Shown: positions 10,141-18,604 of the stretch, piece after piece
Numbering within the stretch: position 1 is the first letter of the stretch
Layout: every line of letters starts with the position of its first letter
The notes under the pieces: generated by a model
Database searches by the model: none
Told to the model about the DNA's origin: nothing
Seen by the model: the letters and a program-made list of their open reading frames with translations, nothing else
NCBI GenBank assembly: GCA_004298675.1
Contig: SCRI01000060.1
Coordinates: 119,458-183,457, forward strand
Direction of reading: 5' to 3'
Length of the DNA: 64,000 nucleotides
DNA from: a bacterium
Lineage (GTDB): Bacteria > Vulcanimicrobiota > Vulcanimicrobiia > Vulcanimicrobiales > SCRA01
Position numbers and translations under genes: made by a program

Positions 10141-10853
10141 ATCCGCCGGATTACCGCGCGGTCATGCCGACGATGCCGATGCCGCCACCGCTGACGGAGA
10201 CGCCGTTTGCGGGGCCGGTGAATCCGCGCTCGATCGCCGTCCTGACGACCTCCGGGGCCTACGACGTCAACGTGCATGCGCCGTTTACGGCTTCGTCGAT
10301 CCTAGGCGACGCGACCCATCGCGTCATCGACACCTGGACGCGCGCCGACGCCATCGACTTCGCGCACGAGCACTTCAATCAGGACGCCGCGCGGCGCGAT
10401 CTCGAGAGCGTGCTGCCGCGGGCGTCGATCACCGCGTGCGGCGTGCGCCTCTCGCCGCGCATCATCAGCTGGAGCGGCTTCCTGCTGGATTGGCCAACCT
10501 TCATCGAAGCGACGATCCCGCAGATCGTCAAACAGGTGTCAATCGACCAGCCCGACGCCGCACTGCTCGTGCCGATTTGAAACATGTGCCATTACACGGC
10601 CAGTTTGGTCGCGAGAGCCCTGGAGTCAGCCGGCATCCCAACGGTCATCGTCGGAACGATGCGCTCTTCACTGGTGAACGTACCGCGCGCGCTCGTGACG
10701 CCGTACGCCGATGCGCCCATGGGTCCGCCCGGGGCGCCCATCGTACATCGCGCGGTCGCGGCTAGCGCGCTCGAACTCCTACGGGCAGCGCAGGAACCGG
10801 TGAAGATCGAGTTCGAGTCCGATGATCACGCCGTAACCGTTGAATCCGCGTGA
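10071..10853 (+). CDS. Candidate selenoprotein of the glycine/sarcosine/betaine/D-proline reductase selenoprotein B (GrdB/PrdB-like) family; in-frame TGA at 10578-10580 read as Sec
   Basis: ORFs 10071-10580 and 10584-10853 share one frame, separated only by TGA. Joined protein reads ...DAALLVPI-U-NMCHYTASLVARALESAGIPTVIVG...YADAPMGPPGAPIVHRAVAASALELL. Confidence 0.72.
10597..10611 (+). promoter_or_regulatory. Candidate bacterial SECIS-type hairpin after the in-frame TGA
   Basis: CGGCCA-GTT-TGGTCG: 6-bp stem with one G-U pair, 3-nt loop beginning with G, loop 22 nt after TGA. Confidence 0.4.
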
Positions 10854-12061
10854 CGCCGGTCTGGCCCGGCGAAGAACCGGCCGGCAGACATCACGTAGCG
10901 CACGCGCTCGAGATCGTCGAGCCGTTCGAGCGGATTGCCGTCGACGACCAGCACATCCGCGGATTTCCCCGGCTCAATCGTCCCGAACTCCGCAGCTTTC
11001 CCTAGGGCATCGGCCGCCGTGCTCGTGGCGGCGCGAAGCGCGGCGTCACGCGACATTCCATATCCATGGAGCGCGCGCAGCTCCTCGATCAACGATGGGT
11101 GGGGCGCATTGCACGACCCGGCATCGGTTCCCGCCACAATAGGGATCCCCGCCTGCATGGCCATCTCGAAGCTCTCGCGGTGCGCCTTGACTGCCTTCTT
11201 CGCCTTCTCCACGGCGTACGCCGGAATCCCGGCACGGCCCCCTTCAGCGATCGTCCGATAGATCAGGAGCGTAGGCGTCAAGGCCGTACCCTTCCGCTTC
11301 ATCTCCGCCACGATCTCCTCGGTGAGAAAGATTCCGTGCTCGATCGTGTCGATACCCGCGCGAACGGCGTCCGCGATGCCCCGCGTACCAAGCGCGTGCG
11401 CGGCGACGCGGAGTCCGAAGCGGTGCGCCTCACCGGCGGCGACGGCCAGCTCCTCATAGCTCAGCTCGCTCTGCCCAATCTCCTCGCCCTCCGGGCGACC
11501 GTAGACGCCGCCCGTCGCGGCAACCTTGATCACTCCGGCCGCGCCGTAGACCTGGGTGCGCACGCCGCGTAAGACGGCGTCGGGTCCATCGCACGGGATG
11601 CCCCAAAAGGGATCGTGTCCCCCCGTCATGATGATCGTACGCCCCGACGCTACGACACGCGGCCCCGCGATATGCCCACGGGCGATCGCACGTGAGACGG
11701 TGATGGCGATGTCCCAATTGCTGCCGACATCCCGCACCGTGGTCACGCCGCTGCGCAGTTGCGTCTGAGCGTTGGCTACCGCGCGCACCGTGGTAAGCTG
11801 CGCGCCTTCCGTATCCACAACGGAGACGGGGTCCGGCGATCCGCTCCAGATCAGATGCACGTGCATGTCGATCAGGCCCGGCATGAGGAAGGCGCCCTCT
11901 AGATCGACGACCTGCGCATCGCTCGAGCGAACCGCATCTCCCGTCGGGCGAACGGCTGCGATCTTGCCGTCCTCGACGAGCACGTCCATGTGCGGGCGCG
12001 GTTCAGATCCGGCCCCATCCCACAGCAGCGCGTCACGGAACAGCACGTTCTGGCAAAGCAT
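10826..12061 (-). CDS. Amidohydrolase family protein (imidazolonepropionase-like)
   Basis: GLIDMHVHL metal motif, RVAAHALGTRGI, DTIEHGIFL, VAGTDAGSCN. Confidence 0.88.
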   Translation of the reverse strand: MLCQNVLFRDALLWDGAGSEPRPHMDVLVEDGKIAAVRPTGDAVRSSDAQVVDLEGAFLMPGLIDMHVHLIWSGSPDPVSVVDTEGAQLTTVRAVANAQTQLRSGVTTVRDVGSNWDIAITVSRAIARGHIAGPRVVASGRTIIMTGGHDPFWGIPCDGPDAVLRGVRTQVYGAAGVIKVAATGGVYGRPEGEEIGQSELSYEELAVAAGEAHRFGLRVAAHALGTRGIADAVRAGIDTIEHGIFLTEEIVAEMKRKGTALTPTLLIYRTIAEGGRAGIPAYAVEKAKKAVKAHRESFEMAMQAGIPIVAGTDAGSCNAPHPSLIEELRALHGYGMSRDAALRAATSTAADALGKAAEFGTIEPGKSADVLVVDGNPLERLDDLERVRYVMSAGRFFAGPDRRHADSTVTA

Positions 12062-12098
12062 CGCTTCTCCAACTTCGAAATATCCGGTAATCGGATTG

Positions 12099-12117
12099 TA
12101 TGGTCGTTATATGGTCG
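12099..12117. repeat. Direct repeat TATGGTCG x2 with 11-bp period in a divergent intergenic region
   Basis: gTATGGTCGttaTATGGTCGcc between amidohydrolase and enolase-superfamily genes. Confidence 0.4.
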
Positions 12118-12229
12118 CCGCATTATATCATGGCAACCTCGGGCGCGCACGCGTGGCGTGCTATTTTGCACGCAGCGATAGGGCGCCGTCATGCCAGGCC
12201 GCCACACCTCACCGTCGAACGCCCGCGTC

Positions 12230-13411
12230 ATGCGCATCGTCGACGTGCGGGAGCGCTCCGTACCAATCTCCCGCTACAACGACCCCAGCCTGCCCTCCGG
12301 CGCCCTGACCACCAGCATCGTGGCGCTCACGACCGACGTCGTCCGCGCAGGCAAGCCCGTTGTCGGCTACGGTTTCTCCTCCGTCGGGCGCTACGCGCAG
12401 GGCGGGCTCATCCGCGAGCGCTTCGCGCCGCGGCTGCTCGCGGCCGCCGGCACCGATCTCGCGAACGACGCCGGCACCAACCTCGACCCCTTCCGCGCCT
12501 GGAGCGTCATGCTGAAGGGCGAGAAACCCGGCGGCCACGGCGAGCGCTGCGTCGCCGTGGGGACGCTGGACATGGCCATCTGGGACGCCGCCGCCAAGAT
12601 CGCCGGCGTTCCGCTCTACCGTTTCATCGCGGACGTCGCAGGCGGCGGCCGCACGCCCGACGCAACCATCGCCGCCTATGCCGGCGGCGGCTATCCCTAC
12701 CCCAGCGACGACCTCGCACGTCTCTGTGACGAGGTGCGCGCCATGCTCGCGCAAGGCTTCACGCACGTGAAGATCAAGATCGGCGCGGGGCCGCTCGAAC
12801 GCGACGTCGAGCGCATCGAGGCGGTACAAGCGCTGCTGGCGGCTCCCAACCACCTCGCCGCCGACGCGATGAACGCATACGACGCCGAGCGCTGTCTAGC
12901 GGCCGCCAAGGCCTTGCGCAACCACCACCTCTGGTGGTTCGAGGACATCTGCGATCCGCTCGACTTCGAGACGCAAGCGGCCGCAGTCGACGTGTACCAC
13001 GGCGCGATCGCCGCGGGCGAGGCGCTCTTCTCCGCCGCCGAGGCCAAGCTGCTCGACCGCTACGGCGGCCTACGCCCGGCCAAGGATATCCTGCTCTTCG
13101 ATCCCGTGCATACCTACGGGCTTCCCGGATACCTGCGGATCATCCAGACGATGGAAGACGGCGGCTGGCCGCGCTCCGCCTTCTGGCCGCATGGCGGCCA
13201 CCTCTTCTGCGTCCACGTCGTCAGCGCACTGGGCCTAGGCGGCTGTGAAGTCAATCCGTTCTCCTTCGCGCCGTTTGGCGGCCTCGCCGATGGGATGATG
13301 CCGCAAGATGGCCGCATCGCGCCGCCGCAGGCGCCCGGAATCGGTTTCGAAACGAAGACGGATCTCCACGCGCTCTTCGCGCTCCTCGCACGGGAGGAAG
13401 TTGTGCGATAG
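12230..13411 (+). CDS. Enolase superfamily (mandelate racemase/muconate lactonizing enzyme-like)
   Basis: FTHVKIKIGAGPLERDVERIEAVQ, LAADAMNAYD, WWFEDICDPLDFETQ. Confidence 0.85.
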   Translation: MRIVDVRERSVPISRYNDPSLPSGALTTSIVALTTDVVRAGKPVVGYGFSSVGRYAQGGLIRERFAPRLLAAAGTDLANDAGTNLDPFRAWSVMLKGEKPGGHGERCVAVGTLDMAIWDAAAKIAGVPLYRFIADVAGGGRTPDATIAAYAGGGYPYPSDDLARLCDEVRAMLAQGFTHVKIKIGAGPLERDVERIEAVQALLAAPNHLAADAMNAYDAERCLAAAKALRNHHLWWFEDICDPLDFETQAAAVDVYHGAIAAGEALFSAAEAKLLDRYGGLRPAKDILLFDPVHTYGLPGYLRIIQTMEDGGWPRSAFWPHGGHLFCVHVVSALGLGGCEVNPFSFAPFGGLADGMMPQDGRIAPPQAPGIGFETKTDLHALFALLAREEVVR

Positions 13412-13437
13412 CGCCCTTTGCGAAAGCGAGGTACCTC

Positions 13438-14790
13438 ATGGATCAGACCGACGCGGTCATCCTCGGCAGCGGGCAAGGCGGCGTGCCGCTCGCGGCCGAT
13501 CTCGCGCGCGCGGGCAAGCGCGTCGTTCTCTTCGAGCGCGGGCGCCTCGGAGGCTCGTGCGTCAACTACGGCTGCACGCCCTCGAAAGCGTTACTTGGGG
13601 CGGCGCACGCCGCCGGCCGCGCCCGCGCGGCGGCTCCCCTAGGCATCCACGCCGAGATCCGCGTGGACTTTCCCGCGGTCATGGCTCGCGTGCGCTCCGT
13701 GCGCGACTCCTTCACGAGCGGCGTCGAGAAACGCCTGGCGCGCGCGGGTGTGCGCGTTATTCGCGCGAGCGCCACGTTCACGGGCGAGCGCACGGTCGCC
13801 GCGGACGGCGTCAGCGTGCGCGGCACGACCACCGTGATCAATACCGGGACGAGCCCCGCCATCCCAGCCATTCCCGGGCTTGCAGGCACACCGTTCCTCA
13901 CCAACGAGAACGTCTTCGAACTACGCGAGCTGCCGCGGCGCGTGCTCGTGCTCGGCGGAGGCTATGTCGGCCTCGAACTCGGCCAAGGGCTGGCGCGCCT
14001 GGGGAGCGACGTCCACATCATCGATCACAACCCCCGTGTCCTTGCGCGCGAAGAGGCCGACGTCTCGCAGGTGCTGCAAACCTCGCTCGCGCGCGAAGGC
14101 GTGGCCCTGCACCTCGGCCGCGACGTTCAACACGTCGCGCACGCTGGCGGCAACTTCACGCTTGCGCTCGACGACGGTAGCGAGCTGCAGGGCGACGCCC
14201 TGCTCGTAGCCGTGGGACGCCGGCCCAACACGGCCGCGCTCAACGCTGCAGCCGCTGGCATCACGCTCGACCAGCGCGGCATGGTGGAGATCGACGAGCA
14301 GTTTCATACCAGCGTCCCCGGCGTCTACGCCATCGCCGACGTAGCCGGTCAACCCGCGTTCACGCACGTCTCTTGGGAGGACTACCGCAGGCTCAAGGAC
14401 ATCCTCGCCGGCGGTGACCGCCGGCGTGACGATCGCACGCTCGCCTACGCCGTTTTCACCGAACCGCAAGTCGGCCGCGTGGGCATGACGATCGACGACG
14501 CAAGAGCACGCGGTCTGAACGCGCGCTCGGTCGATCTCCCTGTCTCCCAGATCGCGCGGGCGATCGAATGGGGGCACGATTTCGGCTTCTACCGTTTGGT
14601 GGTCGAAGTCAAGACCGATCGCATCCTCGGCGCCACGCTCGTCGGCTACGAAGCCGCGGAGCTGGTTCACGTGATCCTCGCCCACATGGAGGCTAACTCC
14701 ACATGGCGCGTGCTGGAGCGCTCCGTTCACATCCACCCCACCTACGGTGAAGCGTTGCCGAGCCTGGCACGCCTGCTCCTCAAGACATGA
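13438..14790 (+). CDS. FAD-dependent disulfide oxidoreductase (mercuric reductase / lipoamide dehydrogenase-like)
   Basis: GRLGGSCVNYGCTPSKALL, VLVLGGGYVGLELGQGLAR, GVYAIADVAG, HIHPTYGEALPSL. Confidence 0.92.
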   Translation: MDQTDAVILGSGQGGVPLAADLARAGKRVVLFERGRLGGSCVNYGCTPSKALLGAAHAAGRARAAAPLGIHAEIRVDFPAVMARVRSVRDSFTSGVEKRLARAGVRVIRASATFTGERTVAADGVSVRGTTTVINTGTSPAIPAIPGLAGTPFLTNENVFELRELPRRVLVLGGGYVGLELGQGLARLGSDVHIIDHNPRVLAREEADVSQVLQTSLAREGVALHLGRDVQHVAHAGGNFTLALDDGSELQGDALLVAVGRRPNTAALNAAAAGITLDQRGMVEIDEQFHTSVPGVYAIADVAGQPAFTHVSWEDYRRLKDILAGGDRRRDDRTLAYAVFTEPQVGRVGMTIDDARARGLNARSVDLPVSQIARAIEWGHDFGFYRLVVEVKTDRILGATLVGYEAAELVHVILAHMEANSTWRVLERSVHIHPTYGEALPSLARLLLKT

Positions 14791-14824
14791 GCGCAAACCC
14801 CAGGGACCGGCTCGCTCGGTGATC

Positions 14825-16030
14825 ATGCGCCCCCTCGCACCGCTCTCGAGCCTCGCGCTCATCGCTCAGCTTGCCGGCTGCGGCAGTGGGGGAAGCTCCG
14901 CCCCAGCGGCGGCTCTCGCGGACAGCCCCTTCACGCTCCCTTCGGGCTTCTTCTATTCCACGATAGCGGCTGTGCCCGCGGCGCGCGAGCTAGCCGCGCT
15001 ACCCAACGGCGATCTGCTCGCCGGCACCACCAGCGCGCGCATCTACATCGTCCCCAACGCCGAGAGCGCGGGCGCCGCGGGCGTGCCTCACGTCTTCATC
15101 ACGCTGCCCGCACACGACGGTCCCGCCAACGGCGTCGCGATCGCCCCGGACGCACGCGCGATCTACGCCGCCACCGAGTACCACGTCTATCGCATTCCCT
15201 ACCATCGCGGCGATCAGAGTGAGCCCAGCACGAGCGCGCAAGCCATCGCCGCGATCCGCACCGGCGGCATCGCACCGCACTCCGACGGCGACGTCCACAT
15301 CACCAGCTCAGTCGCGTCCGGCGGCTCCACGGTCTACGCCGGCGTCGGCTCCTCATGCAACGCGTGCACGGAGAGCGGCCCGACGCGCGCCACCATCCAA
15401 GCCATGAGCCTCAGTGGCGCGAACATGCACACGCTGGCCACACGCATCCGCAACCCCATCGCGCTGGCCGTGAACCCAAGCAGCGGCGTGCTCTGGACGG
15501 GCGACGCCGGGCAGGACAACCTCCCCTACGGTCACCCCTATGAGTTCGTCGACGCGGTGACGCTGCAAGCCGGCACGCCGGTCGACTACGGCTGGCCGCA
15601 GTGCGAGGAGGACCGCCGCGCCTACACCAGCGGTGCCAACTGCGCGCGCGTGGCGATCCCGCGCGTGGAGTTTCCCGCTTACACCACGCACATCGGCGCC
15701 GTCTTCTATCCCACCAACTCCAGCGGCACCTACGTCTTTCCGGCGCAGTACGGGGGTGGACTCTTCGTCACCTCGCACGGATCGTGGCACTGCTGCCCCG
15801 CCGCACCGCCGGGCGTGGACTTCGTCCCGCTGCACGGTGACACACCGCGCGTGCCCGTGGACTGGAGAAACCCCAACGCGCAGTGGCAACGTTTCATGGG
15901 CGGCTTTGGAACGCCGTCAAAGACAAGCTACCGAGGGCGTCCAACTGGCATAACCGTCGGCTCGCAAGGCAGCCTCTTCGTCGCGGACGACCAGAACGGC
16001 GCCATCTACCGCATTCGTCCGCGCCGGTGA
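14825..16030 (+). CDS. Exported lipoprotein, sorbosone/glucose dehydrogenase-like beta-propeller
   Basis: Lipobox-like LIAQLAGC; ALPNGDLLAGT, GIRNP-like TRIRNPIALAVNPSSGVLWTGDAGQDNL, VDYGWPQCE. Confidence 0.75.
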   Translation: MRPLAPLSSLALIAQLAGCGSGGSSAPAAALADSPFTLPSGFFYSTIAAVPAARELAALPNGDLLAGTTSARIYIVPNAESAGAAGVPHVFITLPAHDGPANGVAIAPDARAIYAATEYHVYRIPYHRGDQSEPSTSAQAIAAIRTGGIAPHSDGDVHITSSVASGGSTVYAGVGSSCNACTESGPTRATIQAMSLSGANMHTLATRIRNPIALAVNPSSGVLWTGDAGQDNLPYGHPYEFVDAVTLQAGTPVDYGWPQCEEDRRAYTSGANCARVAIPRVEFPAYTTHIGAVFYPTNSSGTYVFPAQYGGGLFVTSHGSWHCCPAAPPGVDFVPLHGDTPRVPVDWRNPNAQWQRFMGGFGTPSKTSYRGRPTGITVGSQGSLFVADDQNGAIYRIRPRR

Positions 16031-16086
16031 GGCGCCGGGCGGCCCCGGCGGGAGATTCAACGGTCTGCGGCATAGGTTAGACACCC

Positions 16087-17052
16087 GTGACCATCGTCAT
16101 CATCTCCCCCGCACGCCTCGGCGCGCTCAACGGCAATGCCGTCACCGCTCGACGCTGGGCGCGCATCCTGCGCTCGCTCGGCCACCGCGTCCGCCTGCAA
16201 ACGCGCTACGACGGCGGGCCATGCGATGTGCTCGTCGCGCTCCATGCGCGGCGTAGCGCCTTCTCAGCGGCGCGCTTTCGCCGTCTCTACCCGCAGCGTC
16301 CCTTGATCGTTGCGCTCACCGGCACCGATCTCTATCACGATATCGGCCGCAGCGCCGCGGCCCGCCGCTCGCTCGAGCTCGCGACGCGGCTGCTGCTGCT
16401 CCAGCCGGAAGGGATCCGCGAGCTGCCCGCGCGCGTGCGCCGCAAGGCGCGTGCCATCATCCAGTCGGCGCCCGCTGCCGCGCACAAGCCCACGCGGCGC
16501 GCGCACGACGACTTCCGCGTCCTCGTGCTCGGCAATCTTCGAGCCGTCAAGGATCCCTTTCGTGCCGCGATGGCGGCACGTTTGTTGCCCGAGGACTCCC
16601 GCATCACCGTGCTGCACGCGGGACGCGCGCTCGAGCCGCGCTACGAAACGCGCGCGCAACGCGAAATGCAGCGCAACCCGCGCTACCGCTGGCTAGGCGA
16701 AGTCAGCCATGCCCGTGCGCGGCGGCTACTCCTCGGCAGCCGCCTCTTGATCGTCAGCTCGCGCAGCGAAGGCGGCGCCAACGTGGTCTCGGAGGCGCTG
16801 GCCGCCGGCGTTCCGATCATCGGCTCCGACATCGGAGGCACGCGTGGGGTACTCGGCGCCGACTATCCCGGCCTCTACCCCGTAGGCGATACGCAGCGTC
16901 TTGCGGCACTACTCGAACGCGCGGAGAGCGACCGTAGCTTTTACGCCGCCCTGTGCCGCTGGTGCCGGCGCCTTGCGCCGCTGGTGCGCCCCACGGCTGA
17001 GCGTAAAGCCTGGCAGCAACTTCTCTCGGAGGTCAACGACACCGCGTTATGA
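16087..17052 (+). CDS. senB: Glycosyltransferase resembling selenosugar synthase SenB
   Basis: MTIVIISPARLGALNGNAVTARRWARILRSLGHRV...PCDVLVALHARRSA...PLIVALTGTDLYHDI...LLLLQPEGIRELP; family recognised from memory. Confidence 0.75.
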   Translation: MTIVIISPARLGALNGNAVTARRWARILRSLGHRVRLQTRYDGGPCDVLVALHARRSAFSAARFRRLYPQRPLIVALTGTDLYHDIGRSAAARRSLELATRLLLLQPEGIRELPARVRRKARAIIQSAPAAAHKPTRRAHDDFRVLVLGNLRAVKDPFRAAMAARLLPEDSRITVLHAGRALEPRYETRAQREMQRNPRYRWLGEVSHARARRLLLGSRLLIVSSRSEGGANVVSEALAAGVPIIGSDIGGTRGVLGADYPGLYPVGDTQRLAALLERAESDRSFYAALCRWCRRLAPLVRPTAERKAWQQLLSEVNDTAL

Positions 17053-18173
17053 AGATCACCGCAATCGAAACGATCGTGCTCAGCATCCCCTACACAAACG
17101 GCGGTCCACCCACGGCGTTCGTCGGCGGGAGCGCGTGGACGTCCCTGCAGATGCTGCTCGTGCGCGTCGATACCGATGCCGGCATCAGCGGCTGGGGCGA
17201 GCCCTTCGGCCATAACGCCTGCCATGCCCTCAAGCAGACCATCGATACGATGATCGCGCCGCTGTGCATCGGGCGCGATGCCGACCGTATCGGCGAGCTG
17301 ATGGCGTCGCTGCAGCACAGCCTGCATCTCTTCGGGCATGGCAACGGGCTCGTGGCGTACGGCCTTTCCGCGCTCGATATCGCGCTCTGGGACATCGCCG
17401 GCAAACAGGCCAATCTGCCGCTCTACCGGATGCTAGGCGGCTCCGGACGCCGCCGGGTGCCCGCATATGCCAGCCTCCTGCGCTACGGCGACCCGGAGCT
17501 GGTGGCGCGCAACGTCGCGGCCGCGCTGGAGCGCGGCTATCGTGAAATCAAACTCCACGAGATCGCCGTCGCGCAGGTCAAGGCGGCGCGGGCGGCTGCG
17601 GGCGAGGGCGTACCGCTCATGCTGGACACGAACTGTCCCTGGACGTCCGAGCAGGCGCGGGAAATGGCACGGCGTTTGGGCGCATACGACCTCGCGTGGC
17701 TCGAGGAGCCGATCTTCCCGCCGGAAGATTTCGCGGCACTCGCGGAGTTGCGCAAGGAGGCCCCCATGAAGCTGGCCGCGGGGGAGAACGCGTCGTGGGC
17801 AGGTGAGTTCAAGTGCATGCTCGATGCCCGCGCCGTCGACGTCGTGCAGCCAAGTGTCACGAAGGTCGGCGGAATCAGCGAGATGCAAAAGGTACTGGCC
17901 TTAGCCGAAGCCTACAACGCGACCGTCGTGCCGCATTGCGCGTACTTCGGTCCGGGTTTTCTCGCCACGCTGCACCTGACGGCGGTACTCCCCGCCGAAA
18001 CCATCTTCGAGCGCCTCTACATGGATCTCGAAGCCAGCCCGTACGGGCAAGCCACCGCTGCCGTGGACGGATACGTCGCGGTACCGCAGGGGCCCGGACT
18101 AGGGCACGATCCCGATCCAGAGGTCATCGAGCGTTATCGCGTGCACGGAGCCGCGGCCGTCACCGCATCCTAG
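17049..18173 (+). CDS. Mandelate racemase/muconate lactonizing enzyme family protein
   Basis: GYREIKLHEIAVAQVKAAR, LMLDTNCPWTSEQA, AWLEEPIFPPED, LAAGENASW; ATGA overlap with preceding gene. Confidence 0.9.
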   Translation: MKITAIETIVLSIPYTNGGPPTAFVGGSAWTSLQMLLVRVDTDAGISGWGEPFGHNACHALKQTIDTMIAPLCIGRDADRIGELMASLQHSLHLFGHGNGLVAYGLSALDIALWDIAGKQANLPLYRMLGGSGRRRVPAYASLLRYGDPELVARNVAAALERGYREIKLHEIAVAQVKAARAAAGEGVPLMLDTNCPWTSEQAREMARRLGAYDLAWLEEPIFPPEDFAALAELRKEAPMKLAAGENASWAGEFKCMLDARAVDVVQPSVTKVGGISEMQKVLALAEAYNATVVPHCAYFGPGFLATLHLTAVLPAETIFERLYMDLEASPYGQATAAVDGYVAVPQGPGLGHDPDPEVIERYRVHGAAAVTAS

Positions 18174-18604
18174 ACCGAATCGTGAGAGGCCGCCAACTGC
18201 TTGCGTAGCGCGCGCAATTCCTCGAAACGCGCCGTGACGTCACGCATGATTGCCGTCATGCCCTGCATGCGTCCCGCCTCGTCCTTCATCGTCAGGATCG
18301 AGAACTCGAGCGAGATACGCTGGCCGTCTTTGCGGATGCCGGGCACCGCCAGCACCTGACCCTCACCGTAGCGGCTCTCGCCGCTCTTCATGACGCTGCG
18401 ATAGCCCTCCCAGTGCCGGGCGCGCAGACGCTCCGGAATAATAATGTCCAACGTCTGCCCGGTGGCTTCTCCCTCGGTGTAGCCGAAGATGCGCTCCGCG
18501 CCGCGATTCCAGAGCCGGATCACGCCGTTCTGGTCGGCGTAGATGATGGCGTCGGCGGCGTTCCGGACGATCGCCTCGAAGAAATTGGCAGCGCCAATCG
18601 TCAT
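18170..18604 (-). CDS. Stand-alone PAS-domain protein (144 aa)
   Basis: DAIIYADQNGVIRLWNRGAERIFGYTEGEATGQTLDIIIPERLR; ATGA overlap with hemY. Confidence 0.85.
   Translation of the reverse strand: MTIGAANFFEAIVRNAADAIIYADQNGVIRLWNRGAERIFGYTEGEATGQTLDIIIPERLRARHWEGYRSVMKSGESRYGEGQVLAVPGIRKDGQRISLEFSILTMKDEAGRMQGMTAIMRDVTARFEELRALRKQLAASHDSV

Noticed and set aside
10578-10580. Simple nonsense mutation (pseudogene) explanation for the in-frame TGA
   Set aside because: Not excluded, but considered less likely: it is the only stop, it is TGA, it falls at the family's redox residue before xxCH, and the downstream sequence remains well conserved. selA/selB/selC in the genome would decide.
9968-10765. 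265-aa + ORF overlapping the GrdB/PrdB-like gene
   Set aside because: Wrong-frame, Arg-rich; the alternative frame has clear family motifs.
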